From positions 248,001 through 312,000 of the forward strand of contig NZ_JAAGLV010000005.1 of the NCBI RefSeq assembly GCF_010548305.1: a stretch of DNA of 64,000 bases. The letters are read 5' to 3'. Under the pieces are notes generated by a model. It saw only the letters and a list, made by a program, of their open reading frames with translations. It did no database searches and was not told where the DNA came from. A program made the position numbers and the translations under genes. Below, piece by piece: positions 1 through 8,800 of the stretch. The stretch comes from Streptomyces sp. SID13031. Its GTDB lineage: Bacteria > Actinomycetota > Actinomycetes > Propionibacteriales > Kribbellaceae. How positions within the stretch are numbered: the stretch's first letter is position 1; the number at the start of each line of letters is the position of its first letter.

Positions 1-113
1 TGGACCAGTGCTGGGACCTCCTGCGCCAGCGCCGCGCCAAGCGCGAGTTCGGCGACAACCCCGAAGACGCCACAGCCCGCTCCGGCGACGTCGTCGAGGG
101 CTACCTCAACTGA
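1..113 (+). CDS. DUF2630 family protein, C-terminal end (partial)
   Basis: The window opens inside a gene that reads to a TGA at 111-113. The visible residues contain DQCWDLLRQRRAKREFG and end in VVEGYLN. That pattern matches the end of the short (about 80 aa) actinobacterial DUF2630 proteins, which finish with a conserved VEGYL motif. The family has no established function. The 5' part and start lie outside the window. A strong hairpin follows the stop. Confidence 0.75.
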   Translation, partial: DQCWDLLRQRRAKREFGDNPEDATARSGDVVEGYLN

Positions 114-120
114 ACAGAAC

Positions 121-152
121 CGGGGTGGGTTCGCCTGGGCCAACCCACCCCG
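121..152. terminator. Bidirectional terminator hairpin
   Basis: An 11-bp perfect inverted repeat (121-131 CGGGGTGGGTT against 142-152) encloses a 10-nt loop. It sits between the convergent DUF2630 gene and the PPOX-type gene. There is no clear T-run, which is usual for terminators in high-GC actinobacteria. Confidence 0.7.
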
Positions 153-158
153 CAGTAC

Positions 159-581
159 TCAGAAGCCGCGGAGTCTGTCCGGGGTGATTCGGATCAGGAC
201 TGAGTAGTCGCGGTGGAAGTTTGCGGCCGTGATGTTCAGGCCGGCCATTCCGTCCGCGTACTTCGCGTTGTAGGTGGCGAGCTCTTCGTCGGTGGCCGGT
301 TTGCCGTCGAGGTGGGCTTCGCCGGTGAGGACGCCTACGTCGCCGCCGCCGTGGGTCGCGTTGAAGTTGAGGGCGACCCGGGGCTGGCCGGTGATGTTGT
401 GGACCTTGGCTTGGTTCGGCTGGCTGAAGACGAGGATCTCTTCGCCGTTCCAGGTGAACCAGACCGGGTTCGGCTGGGGCGTGCCGGACTTGCCGACCGT
501 GGTCAGCCAGATGACCTGTTCGTCGGTCAGCTGACGCTCGATCCGCGCGCCGAAAGCAGTGGAAGTGTCGATCGTGAACAT
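159..581 (-). CDS. PPOX-class, probable F420-dependent oxidoreductase
   Basis: This 140-aa protein has the pyridoxamine-5'-phosphate-oxidase-like split-barrel pattern. It starts with an LTDEQVIWLTTVGKSGTPQPNPVWF segment, continues through VALNFNAT, and ends in an aromatic/arginine-rich strand (IRITPDRLRGF). Many actinobacterial members of this length bind F420 rather than FMN, and the closest type I know is the Rv3369-like group. The substrate is unknown. The ATG at 581 is preceded by a GAGGGG ribosome binding site. The gene stands alone and converges on DUF2630. Confidence 0.75.
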   Translation of the reverse strand: MFTIDTSTAFGARIERQLTDEQVIWLTTVGKSGTPQPNPVWFTWNGEEILVFSQPNQAKVHNITGQPRVALNFNATHGGGDVGVLTGEAHLDGKPATDEELATYNAKYADGMAGLNITAANFHRDYSVLIRITPDRLRGF

Positions 582-612
582 ATCGGGCCCCTCAAGTTCT
601 CGCCGGAACAGG

Positions 613-1026
613 TCAGGACGGACCCAGGCGTCCCCACTCGATCGCCGGGCAGCGGTTCATCACCATCGTCAGTCCCGCCGCCGTCGTCCGGGTGTAGGCC
701 TCCGGATCCACCACATCCAGCTGGAACCAGACAGCGCGCGCGTTGATTCCCACCGCCTGGTCCGCGATGTCGCCGGCCAGCTCGGAGCGCACGAAAACGT
801 CCACGCAATCCACCGGGAACGGGATGTCCGCGAGCGAGGCATACCCCTTCTCGCCATGAACGGTCTCAGCGGAAGGGTGCACCGGCACGATCCGCTTTCC
901 CTGACTCTGCAGGAAGCTGGCCACCCCGTACGCCGCCCGCCGGGTGTTGCCCGACAAGCCCACGACCGCCCACGTCTCGCAGTCGGCCAGCACCTTGCGG
1001 ATGTCGCTCTCGTCAGCCCACGTCAC
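613..1026 (-). CDS. CoA-binding domain protein (YccU-like)
   Basis: A 137-aa single-domain Rossmann protein of the CoA_binding_2 type. The N-terminal WAVVGLSGNTRRAAYGVASF segment is the nucleotide-binding loop. VDCVDVFVRSE and the ARAVWFQLDVVDPEA segment are typical of succinyl-CoA-synthetase-like CoA-binding folds. The near-terminal MNRCPAIEW motif is conserved in the family. The start is GTG with an AGGGAGG ribosome binding site 8 nt upstream. The biological role of stand-alone members is unknown. Confidence 0.8.
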   Translation of the reverse strand: MTWADESDIRKVLADCETWAVVGLSGNTRRAAYGVASFLQSQGKRIVPVHPSAETVHGEKGYASLADIPFPVDCVDVFVRSELAGDIADQAVGINARAVWFQLDVVDPEAYTRTTAAGLTMVMNRCPAIEWGRLGPS

Positions 1027-1052
1027 GCAACAATCCTCCCTCGACGCACAAG

Positions 1053-1706
1053 TCAGCTCCGCAGATACGTCAGTACTGCGGACACCCGCCGATCACGCCC
1101 GTCGTCCAGCTTGAGCTTGGCGAAGATGTTGCCGACGTGTTTGCGCACCGCTGCCTCGCTCACTACCAACTGCTCGGCGATCGACGCGTTCACCCGTCCT
1201 TCGGCCATCAGAGCCAGTACTTCGAGCTCGCGCGGCGTCAGCGCTGCCAGCGGCCCGTCGTCGCGCCGGCGGGCGAGCAACTGGCGCACCACCTCGGGAT
1301 CGACGACCGTACCTCCCTCGGCGACCCGGTCGAGCGAGGCGAGGAACTCGGTCACGTGACCAACGCGGTCCTTCAGCAGATACCCGATCCCCCCGGTCGT
1401 TGTCTCCAGCAACGACGAGAGGTACGCATCCGCGACGTACTGGGACAGCACCAGGATCCCGATCTGCGGCAGCTCGGCCCGAATCGCGGCGGCCGCACGC
1501 AGACCCTCGTCGCTGTGCCCGGGTGGCATCCGCACGTCGGTGATGACGACGTCCGGCGGTTCCTTGCGGACGACGGCCAGCAGCGTGTCCCCGTCGCCGA
1601 CGGCGTCGCGTACTTCGTGACCAGCCCGGTCCAGGATGCTGGCCAGCCCTTCCCGCAACAGCAATGAGTCTTCAGCCAGGACGATGCTCAGTCGTCGAGC
1701 CGGCAC
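1053..1706 (-). CDS. NarL/FixJ-family response regulator
   Basis: Cytoplasmic response regulator of about 217 aa. It has an N-terminal receiver domain (SIVLAEDS acidic pair, phospho-acceptor D57 in VVITDVRMPP, lysine in GYLLKDR). A C-terminal LuxR-type helix-turn-helix follows (LTPRELEVLALMAEGRVNASIAEQ). I chose GTG at 1706 because GGATGGA lies 6 nt upstream. GTG at 1712 is the alternative. The start lies inside the 3' end of the kinase gene (stop at 1688-1690), so the pair is translationally coupled. It probably regulates the divergent ABC transporter genes at 3102-5845, which is inferred from position only. Confidence 0.9.
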   Translation of the reverse strand: MPARRLSIVLAEDSLLLREGLASILDRAGHEVRDAVGDGDTLLAVVRKEPPDVVITDVRMPPGHSDEGLRAAAAIRAELPQIGILVLSQYVADAYLSSLLETTTGGIGYLLKDRVGHVTEFLASLDRVAEGGTVVDPEVVRQLLARRRDDGPLAALTPRELEVLALMAEGRVNASIAEQLVVSEAAVRKHVGNIFAKLKLDDGRDRRVSAVLTYLRS

Positions 1707-2992
1707 GGGCACTCCATCCGAAGTCGGGTTGGCCCACCGGGTGGGCTGGACAGGTCGAGTGTGCCTCCCAACGCGTCCAGTCTCGTCACCAACCCGGTCA
1801 ATCCCGTCCCGCCGGCTGCTGACGAGCCGCCCTCGTGCTGGCCTCCGAGAGTCGCTCCGCCCACACCGTCGTCGGTAATTGTCACCACCAGCCGGTCGCC
1901 GGCCACCCAGCCCTCGACCTCGCACCGGGTCGCCTGGGCGTGCTTGGCGACATTGCCCAGCGCCTCGCTCACGACGAAGTACGCGGCCGCCTCGATCGGT
2001 GTCGGGAACCTCTCCGGCAACACCATCCGCACGCTCACCGGCAGCGGGCTCCGATCGGCGACCTCCCGGACGGCGGCCTCCAACCCGTGATCCACCAGCA
2101 CCCGCGGGTGAATCCCCCGGACCGCCTCGCGCAGATCGGCCAACGCCGCCTCGGCCTCACCATGCGCCTTCACCACCAGCCGCTTGACCTCCCCCTCAGG
2201 CAGATCCAGCTCGGCCAGCCCGAGCGTCATCGTCAGCCCGACCAGCCGCTGTTGTACGCCGTCGTGCAGATGCCGCTCGATCCGTGCCCGCTCGGTCTCG
2301 AACGCGTCGACCAGATCGAGCCTCGACCGGCGCAGGGCGGCCACATTGCGGCGCAACTCCTCCTCCCGCGGCCCGAGCAGCGCCTTCGCCAACTCGGCCT
2401 CAGCCCCGGCGAGCGCACCGAGGATGTACGACGTGACGATGTACCAGAGCGGCCCGAAGGCGACGAGGAAGAGCAACCCTTCCCGACCGCTGTCGAGGAC
2501 CCACGGCCCCATCTCCATGGTCGCTTCAGCGGCGATGATCGGCGCGAACAGCGTCACGCCGAGCACGGCCGCGCTCAAGCCGGCGAACGCCAAGCTCAAC
2601 GGCCAGACGAAGACGCCGAGCAGCACCCCGTAGCCGAGCGCCCGCATCGAAGCGCGCTCCCGGCGCCGGAAGGTGAACCGCGCCCTCAGCCGGTACCCCG
2701 CGGGCATCGCCGCGTGCGGACTCGCGACCCCGCCCGGGATCATCAGCCGGGTTCGCCATCGCTCGATGCCGCCGATCGCGACCCCGATCAGCGGGAACGC
2801 CGTCAGCATCGCGATGCCGATCAGGACGGGGCTCAACGCCAGGCTGAGCGCACCCGCGATGATCAGGAAGACGATCGTCAGCAGGCCGATCGGAACCGAA
2901 CTGAGCAGGTAGGCATAGCTGCGCCACGGCCAGGACGAGACGAGGAACCGCCTCGATCCCAGGGCGGCCCACGCCGTGTTCGGTCTCTCCAC
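1688..2992 (-). CDS. Sensor histidine kinase, HisKA_3 type
   Basis: This 434-aa membrane kinase has an N-terminal half with about four to six hydrophobic segments (for example IGLLTIVFLIIAGALSLALS and the AVLGVTLFAPII region). A HisKA_3 dimerisation box follows, with the phospho-acceptor His in RARIERHLHDGVQQR at about residue 240. The C-terminal HATPase domain shows SEALGNVAKHAQAT and ITDDGVGG. The N-terminal region resembles the putative sensor domain common in actinobacterial NarL-system kinases. The start is GTG. It is coupled to the downstream regulator and divergent from the ABC operon. Confidence 0.9.
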   Translation of the reverse strand: MERPNTAWAALGSRRFLVSSWPWRSYAYLLSSVPIGLLTIVFLIIAGALSLALSPVLIGIAMLTAFPLIGVAIGGIERWRTRLMIPGGVASPHAAMPAGYRLRARFTFRRRERASMRALGYGVLLGVFVWPLSLAFAGLSAAVLGVTLFAPIIAAEATMEMGPWVLDSGREGLLFLVAFGPLWYIVTSYILGALAGAEAELAKALLGPREEELRRNVAALRRSRLDLVDAFETERARIERHLHDGVQQRLVGLTMTLGLAELDLPEGEVKRLVVKAHGEAEAALADLREAVRGIHPRVLVDHGLEAAVREVADRSPLPVSVRMVLPERFPTPIEAAAYFVVSEALGNVAKHAQATRCEVEGWVAGDRLVVTITDDGVGGATLGGQHEGGSSAAGGTGLTGLVTRLDALGGTLDLSSPPGGPTRLRMECPCRLDD

Positions 2993-3101
2993 CCGCTCAA
3001 CACTAGGTCCGCGAGGGACCGGAAGTCGGTAGCGTGCGCGCTACTCCAGGCGTCCCCCGTAGACCAGGGTGCGGACGCTGCACGACCGATTTGCTGGAGC
3101 C

Positions 3102-3869
3102 ATGACCAGCACCGCGCCGACGCGCCCTACCGTCGTACCGAGTGAAGCGCCTGCCCTGCTCCTGGACGGGATCACCAAGACCTATCGCTCCAAGGCCGGT
3201 GCGGTCGAGGCGCTGCGAGGCGTCACGTACCACTTCGTCCGTGGCTCGTTCACCGCTGTCATGGGCGCGTCCGGGTCCGGCAAGTCCACCCTGCTGCAGT
3301 GCGCGGCGGGGCTCGATCAGCCGACGACCGGCGAAGTGATGCTCGGCGGAACAAGCCTGCACGGGCTCAGCGAGGTCGCGCTCACGGAGCTGCGCCGGGA
3401 ACAGATGGGCTTCGTGTTCCAGGCCTACAACCTGCTGCCCTCGCTCACGGTCTACGACAACGTCGCCCTGCCCCTCCGGCTCACCGGCCGCAAGCCGCGC
3501 CGCGAGGACGTCCATCGCGTACTTGACCAGGTCGGCCTCGAAGGCAAGGCCAAGCGCCGTCCGGCCGAGCTGTCCGGCGGGCAGCAGCAGCGGGTCGCGA
3601 TCGCGCGGGCGCTGATCACCCAGCCGGCCGTGTTCTTCGCCGACGAGCCGACGGGCGCGCTGGACAGCAGCACCAGCCGGCAGATCCTCGGCTTGTTGCG
3701 GGAGGCAACCGATCGCGTGGGCCAGACGGTCGTCATGGTCACCCACGACCCGGTCGCGGCGGCATACGCCGAGCGAGTGCTCTTTCTCTCCGACGGCCTG
3801 GTCGCCGGTTCCCTCGATCGCGGCACCCCGGCGCAGATCGCCGCTGCCATGAGCGACCTGGAGCGCTGA
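3102..3869 (+). CDS. ABC transporter ATP-binding protein (MacB/LolD type)
   Basis: This 255-aa ATPase energises the adjacent FtsX-type permease. It has Walker A GASGSGKST, Q-loop FVFQAYNLLPSLTVYDNV, signature LSGGQQQR, Walker B VFFADEPTGALDS and H-loop MVTHDP, all in normal order and spacing. I chose ATG 3102, since the region before it (from GTG 3069) is not family-like. GGAG lies only 2 nt before the ATG, so this start is not strongly marked. The stop overlaps the permease ATG by one base (TGATG), giving translational coupling. Confidence 0.92.
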   Translation: MTSTAPTRPTVVPSEAPALLLDGITKTYRSKAGAVEALRGVTYHFVRGSFTAVMGASGSGKSTLLQCAAGLDQPTTGEVMLGGTSLHGLSEVALTELRREQMGFVFQAYNLLPSLTVYDNVALPLRLTGRKPRREDVHRVLDQVGLEGKAKRRPAELSGGQQQRVAIARALITQPAVFFADEPTGALDSSTSRQILGLLREATDRVGQTVVMVTHDPVAAAYAERVLFLSDGLVAGSLDRGTPAQIAAAMSDLER

Positions 3870-5845
3870 TGTTCTTCCTCAGCCGGCAGACCGTCCGCCG
3901 CCACCTCTCCCTGTACGCCGGTTCGTTCGTCGCGCTGGCCGTCGGTGTGTTCCTTCTCGGGCTGGCTGCTACCGCGACCGCCGCCACCATCGCGTACCAC
4001 GGCCCGGCCGCCGACTCCATCACCGTCAACCTGCCCAACGCCGACCCACCCACGACCGCGCGGGTGCTGATCTCGGGCGAGGACGCGACCGGCCTGCAGG
4101 TGGTACTCAGCCTGGTCGGCGTGATAAGCGGCTTCATCACGATCTTCGTCATCGCGAGCACGTTCGCCTTCGCCGTCGCGTCCCGGCGCCGGGAGGTCGG
4201 CCTGATCCGGCTGATTGGCGCGACCCCGAAGCAGGTCAAGCGGATGGTGCTGGGCGAGGCGCTCGTCGTCGCGGTCGCGGCCTCGCTGGCGGGCGCAGTA
4301 CTGGCTCAGCTGGCAACTCCCCTGCTGCTGGCCAAAGCTTCGTACACGGACCTGGCGCCGGTGAAGCTCGAACCGGCCAACCCGTGGGTGCCGCTGTCGA
4401 TCGCAGTCGGGGCCGGATTGATCGTCGCGATGCTCGGCGCCCGGTCGGCAGCTCGTCGGGCCGGCCGGATCGGCGCTGTCGACGCGCTCCGGGAGGCCGC
4501 CCTCGAACCGCCGCGGATCGGACCGGTCCGCGTGGTCTTCGGGATGCTGGTCCTGGCCGGCTCCATCGTGATGCTGACCTTCATCCGGCCGGGCGCGGGT
4601 GAGGACGTCGTGGCGCTGGCGATGTTCACGCCGATGTTCCTGGTGATCGCCCTGACGCTGCTCGCGCCACTCGTCATACCGCTGATCGCGCGGCTGTGGG
4701 CGCTGCCCCTGGTCGCCTGGACGCAGGTATCGGGACGACTGGCCCGCAGCAACGTGGTCGCCGCACCCCGCCGGAGCGCGTCCCTCGCCGCGCCCATCCT
4801 GGGCATCTCCGCGATCGCCGGCTCGATGGTGCTGTCGCTCAGCTTCGCCGCCGACGCCTCCAGCGCGACGATCCGCGACACCGTCCTCGCGCCCATCGTC
4901 GTGACCGCGCCGGAGCACGCGCCAACCGTCGGAGAGCGGATTCTCAGTACGCCGGGCGTCGCGCTCGTTGACGGCGCGATCCCGCTCGACCTGATCCGCA
5001 CCGACCGCGACAGCGCCGAGCTGGAGGGCGCGGAAGGCATCGATCCGGCGATCGCCACCCGGACCCGCGCGATCAAGCCGGTCACCGGCGACCTCGGCAA
5101 GCTGACCGGCAAGACCGTTGCCATGAGCAAGGAAGCGGCCGGCTTGGGGAAGTACCACGTCGGCGAGAAGCTCAGCGTCACCTTCGCCGACCGCACCGCC
5201 GGCCAGCTCGAGATCGTCGCCATCTTCAAGGGCGCGATGGAGGTGAGCCCGGACTTCCTCGTGCCCCTCGAGCTCGCCCGGGAGCACGCTCCCCAAGCGA
5301 CTCCGACCCGCTGGTTCATCCAGCCCACGGACGGAGTGGACGCGGCAACCCTCACCCAGCAGCTCGACGAAAAGCTGGCCGGTACCGGCGCGGACGTAGT
5401 ACCGGCTACTGAGTGGGAGAAGGCTCAGGGCGAAGGCGTGCGCACGAGCAATCAGGGCGGCCTGATCCTGCTGCTCGGTCCGGCCGCGTTGTACAGCGCG
5501 ATCGCGATCGCCAACACGCTACTGATGGGCAGCCTGCAGCGGCGACACGAGTTCGTCACCTCGCGACTGCTCGGTGCGACACCGGCCCAGATCCGCCGGA
5601 TGGTCCTGTGGGAGTCGTCGCTGGTCGGCGCGGTCGCCCTGAGCCTCGGCACGGCGATCACGGTCACGGTCGGTCTGCTGATTCGGCGCGCGATGACAGC
5701 TGACCTGTCAGACGTACCAGCCACTGTGCCCTGGGTGACACTGCTCGGCATCGGCGCGGTCTGCCTCACCCTGGCCGTCGGCGCCGCACTGCTGCCGACG
5801 GCCGTCATCCTCCGTCGCTCCCAACCGTCGGCAGCGGTTCAGTAA
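3869..5845 (+). CDS. FtsX-like ABC transporter permease
   Basis: This 658-aa integral membrane protein has two FtsX-type modules. The first runs to about residue 250 (FVALAVGVFLLGLAAT, then FITIFVIASTFAFAVASRRREVGLIRLIGATPKQV). A large extracytoplasmic part follows, and a second module starts at about residue 525 (LYSAIAIANTLLM, RRHEFVTSRLLGATPAQIRRM). The paired EVGLIRLIGAT and FVTSRLLGAT loops are the ATPase-coupling helices. Such pairs beside NarL-type two-component systems often handle antimicrobial peptides or envelope stress in actinomycetes. The substrate is unknown here. The stop lies 1 bp from the end of the convergent RHS gene. Confidence 0.9.
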   Translation: MFFLSRQTVRRHLSLYAGSFVALAVGVFLLGLAATATAATIAYHGPAADSITVNLPNADPPTTARVLISGEDATGLQVVLSLVGVISGFITIFVIASTFAFAVASRRREVGLIRLIGATPKQVKRMVLGEALVVAVAASLAGAVLAQLATPLLLAKASYTDLAPVKLEPANPWVPLSIAVGAGLIVAMLGARSAARRAGRIGAVDALREAALEPPRIGPVRVVFGMLVLAGSIVMLTFIRPGAGEDVVALAMFTPMFLVIALTLLAPLVIPLIARLWALPLVAWTQVSGRLARSNVVAAPRRSASLAAPILGISAIAGSMVLSLSFAADASSATIRDTVLAPIVVTAPEHAPTVGERILSTPGVALVDGAIPLDLIRTDRDSAELEGAEGIDPAIATRTRAIKPVTGDLGKLTGKTVAMSKEAAGLGKYHVGEKLSVTFADRTAGQLEIVAIFKGAMEVSPDFLVPLELAREHAPQATPTRWFIQPTDGVDAATLTQQLDEKLAGTGADVVPATEWEKAQGEGVRTSNQGGLILLLGPAALYSAIAIANTLLMGSLQRRHEFVTSRLLGATPAQIRRMVLWESSLVGAVALSLGTAITVTVGLLIRRAMTADLSDVPATVPWVTLLGIGAVCLTLAVGAALLPTAVILRRSQPSAAVQ

Positions 5846-5846
5846 C

Positions 5847-8800
5847 TCAGGCGTCGGGTTGCGGCCCCATCTTGGACAGCATTCCCTCCGGTCCGCAGAT
5901 GTTCGACACGTCGAAATAGCACCCGACGTCGACGAGCTTCTGCTCCGTGCTCGCGCCCGGCGCCGAGACAGTGCCACGGGACAGGTCGACGACCAGCGGC
6001 AGATAGGACAGCGCGCCCATCCCGCGCATCAGCCCGCGCGTCGTCGCGCCGCTTTCCGGATGCCATTTGGGTAGTCCGTGCAGAGGCCCCTTGTAGTTGA
6101 ACTTGGCGTCCGACACGTGCCGGAAGGAGGGCGTCTTGGAGGTGGCCGCCATCGTGGTCCTGATGTTCTCCGCCATGGCCGGGTTCTCGCTCAACTTGCG
6201 GGTGACGACGCCGGCGTGGTCGGTCTGGTTGAGGGCGCCCCACAGTTCCCTGGCCTCGTTGATCGCGATCTGCCGTTCCGCCGCGGTCAGCGTCTGGCCG
6301 CCCTTGGTCCGGGCGACGTCGTCGGTTTCGAGCAGATTGACCAGCACCTTCAGGTCGGAGGACGCCGGCTGCACGTGGTACTGGTCCTTGGTCGGCCGGC
6401 CGGTCAGTAGCTCGTTGCGCAGGGCGTCGGCGGTCTTGCCACTGCCCGTCCAGTTGATGTCCTTCTCGGCCGGGTAGATGTGGTTGATCACCCTCCTGAG
6501 ACCCGGGTTCTGGATCCCGGTCGGCTTCTGGGCCTTCGGCTGCTGCGGAATGTTCGGCATGACCGCGGGCGACAGCGGTGCGCCAGGCGGGCTGCACTGG
6601 CAGACGCCGCCGACCGAGGTCTCGGTGCAGCCCTCGTCACCGCAGTACTTCATGCCGGTCGGGTCGGAGTAGGTGATCGGGCTGTTGTTCGCGTACGCGT
6701 AGCCCTGCAACTGCTGCGGGTCGGTCAGGTCGATGATCGGGTCGGCCGAGATGAAGCGGCCCGTGTCGGGCTCGTACTCGCGGGCGCCGATGTGTGTCAG
6801 CCCGGTGCCGGCGTCCTTGGTGCCACCGACGAAACCTTTTTCGTCGGGCCAGGCGACGTTCCCGCCGCGAACGGCGCCGAACGGTGTCTGCCGGCGTTTC
6901 AGCACGGCCTGCGACTGTGCGCCGATGGTGATCTGGGCGGTGCCCTGATGGTCGCTCGCGATCCAGTTCAGCCCGGCGCCGGTCCGGACGGCGATCGTGG
7001 CTCCGTTGTGCTGGTAGTACCGGGTCGCCTTCACCGTGCCGGCGGCCACGTCGAGCTTCAACTCCTGGCCCGGCAGAGACAGCGTGACAGCACCTTGCTC
7101 ACGCCGGATGATCCGGTTGCCGCTGTTGTCGTAGACGAAGCTGGTCATCGCGCCGGCCGCGTCGGTCACCTTGGCCAACCGGCCCTCGGTGTCCCAACTC
7201 AGCACCTGGTTGCCACCGGCAACCTTTCGGGAATTGGTGTTGCCGAGCGCGTCGTACCCGTAGGTGTCGGTCCGGGCGCCCGCCGGGCTGGTCGTGGTCA
7301 CCGACGTGAGCGAATGCGGACGGTCTCCCCCGGCCTGCGGATACACGTAGCTCCGGGTGGTGTCACCGCCTGCCGCGTGCCGGGTCTCGGTGAGCCGGTT
7401 GCCGGCCTTGTCATAGCCGAAGGACTGCCAGTACGGCGCGGGCCCGCTGAGCGACGCAGTCGCCGGATCGGCGCCGCAACCGTCAGTAGGAGTCCAGGCC
7501 TCGGTCAGTCGCTTGAGGTAGTCGTAGCGGAAGCACTGCACATCACCCGGCTGGTCCTGCGGGGTGTCCGAGATCGAGGTGACGTTCCCGGCCGGATCAC
7601 GCGTGTACCGGACGTCGGCCTGCATCGGCCGAGCCACCTCTGCGTCCACGACGGTCCGGTTCAGCTGCCGCGTGTTGTCGTCGTAGAAGTACGACTGCCA
7701 CGCCCGCTGCTCGCCCTCGCCGAGATGGACACGCTGTACCTCGCCGTAGCGGGTGTACTCAGTGTTGAGCGCGTACTCGATCGTCGAGCCGGCCGGCCCG
7801 CCATAAGTCCGCAGCGCGCGCCCGGCATCGTCGTACGTGTGGGTGACCGTCTCGGCCGGCAGGTCCCCGACCGCCGGGTAGGTGGTGCTGGCCTGGCTCC
7901 CGTCGAAGTTGTACTTCAGGTTCGTCGCGTACGTCCCGCCGAGCGCGCCTTCTTCCTCCGGCACGGTGGTCGTCTGCTGCAGCGGCTGGTAGAGCGCCGT
8001 GTACGCCGTGACGGCGCTCTTGTAGGCCTTCCCATCCGCGTAGCGAGTGCTGGTGGCCGGCTGTCCCTTGCCGAGGGAGACCGTGTCGTAGCTCCACTCC
8101 GACAGGACGGTGTCACCCTTCTTGACCGAAGTCTTCCGGCCGAGAAGGTCGTAGCTGCTGGTCAGGGTGACGCCGAGCGGATCGGTCTGGGTGGTGGGCT
8201 GGCCGGCGGCGTCGTAGCCCAGTGTCGAGACGCCCTTGTCCGGGTCGTCCACCTTGGTCTGCCGACCGGCCAGGTCGTACTCGTACCTCCAGGTACTGCC
8301 CGCCGGCGTCCGGACCGACTTGAGGTTGCCGGCCCGCGTGTACGAGTAGGTCGTCGCGTCGTACTCGCCCGTCGGCGTCGCTGCCTTGTACTGCCGCAGC
8401 TCGGTCGTCTGGCCGTCGGGGTTGCTGACCTTGCTGGTCGCGGTGCCACCCGCCGGGGGCGTCACGTCGACCCGGTCGCCGCCGTACCGGGTGCTGGTCC
8501 GCCATCTCTCGGTGACGCCGCCCTGGTAGATCTGCTCGGCCACTCGGCCGGCTCCGTCGTACTGGGTAAGCGACAGGCCCGGGATGTCCGCCTCGGTCGA
8601 ACTCCAAAGCTGGTCGTCGATCGCGCTGTCGTTGAAATACGGCTGGGTGGCCGTCGTGATCCGGCCCTGTGAGTCGTACCGGACGTCGGTCAGGATTCGC
8701 CCGCCACCGACGGCCGGCGACTGGACCTGCCTGGTCCGGAGCAGACCGTCGTACAGCATGTTCTCGCTGGTGTACTTGCCGGTCGGGCCGAGCTTCGTCG

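Noticed and set aside
3452..5296. A 614-codon frame on the minus strand opposite the FtsX permease
   Set aside because: The translation is a low-complexity R/D/Q/G-rich string, while the plus strand has intact transporter motifs.
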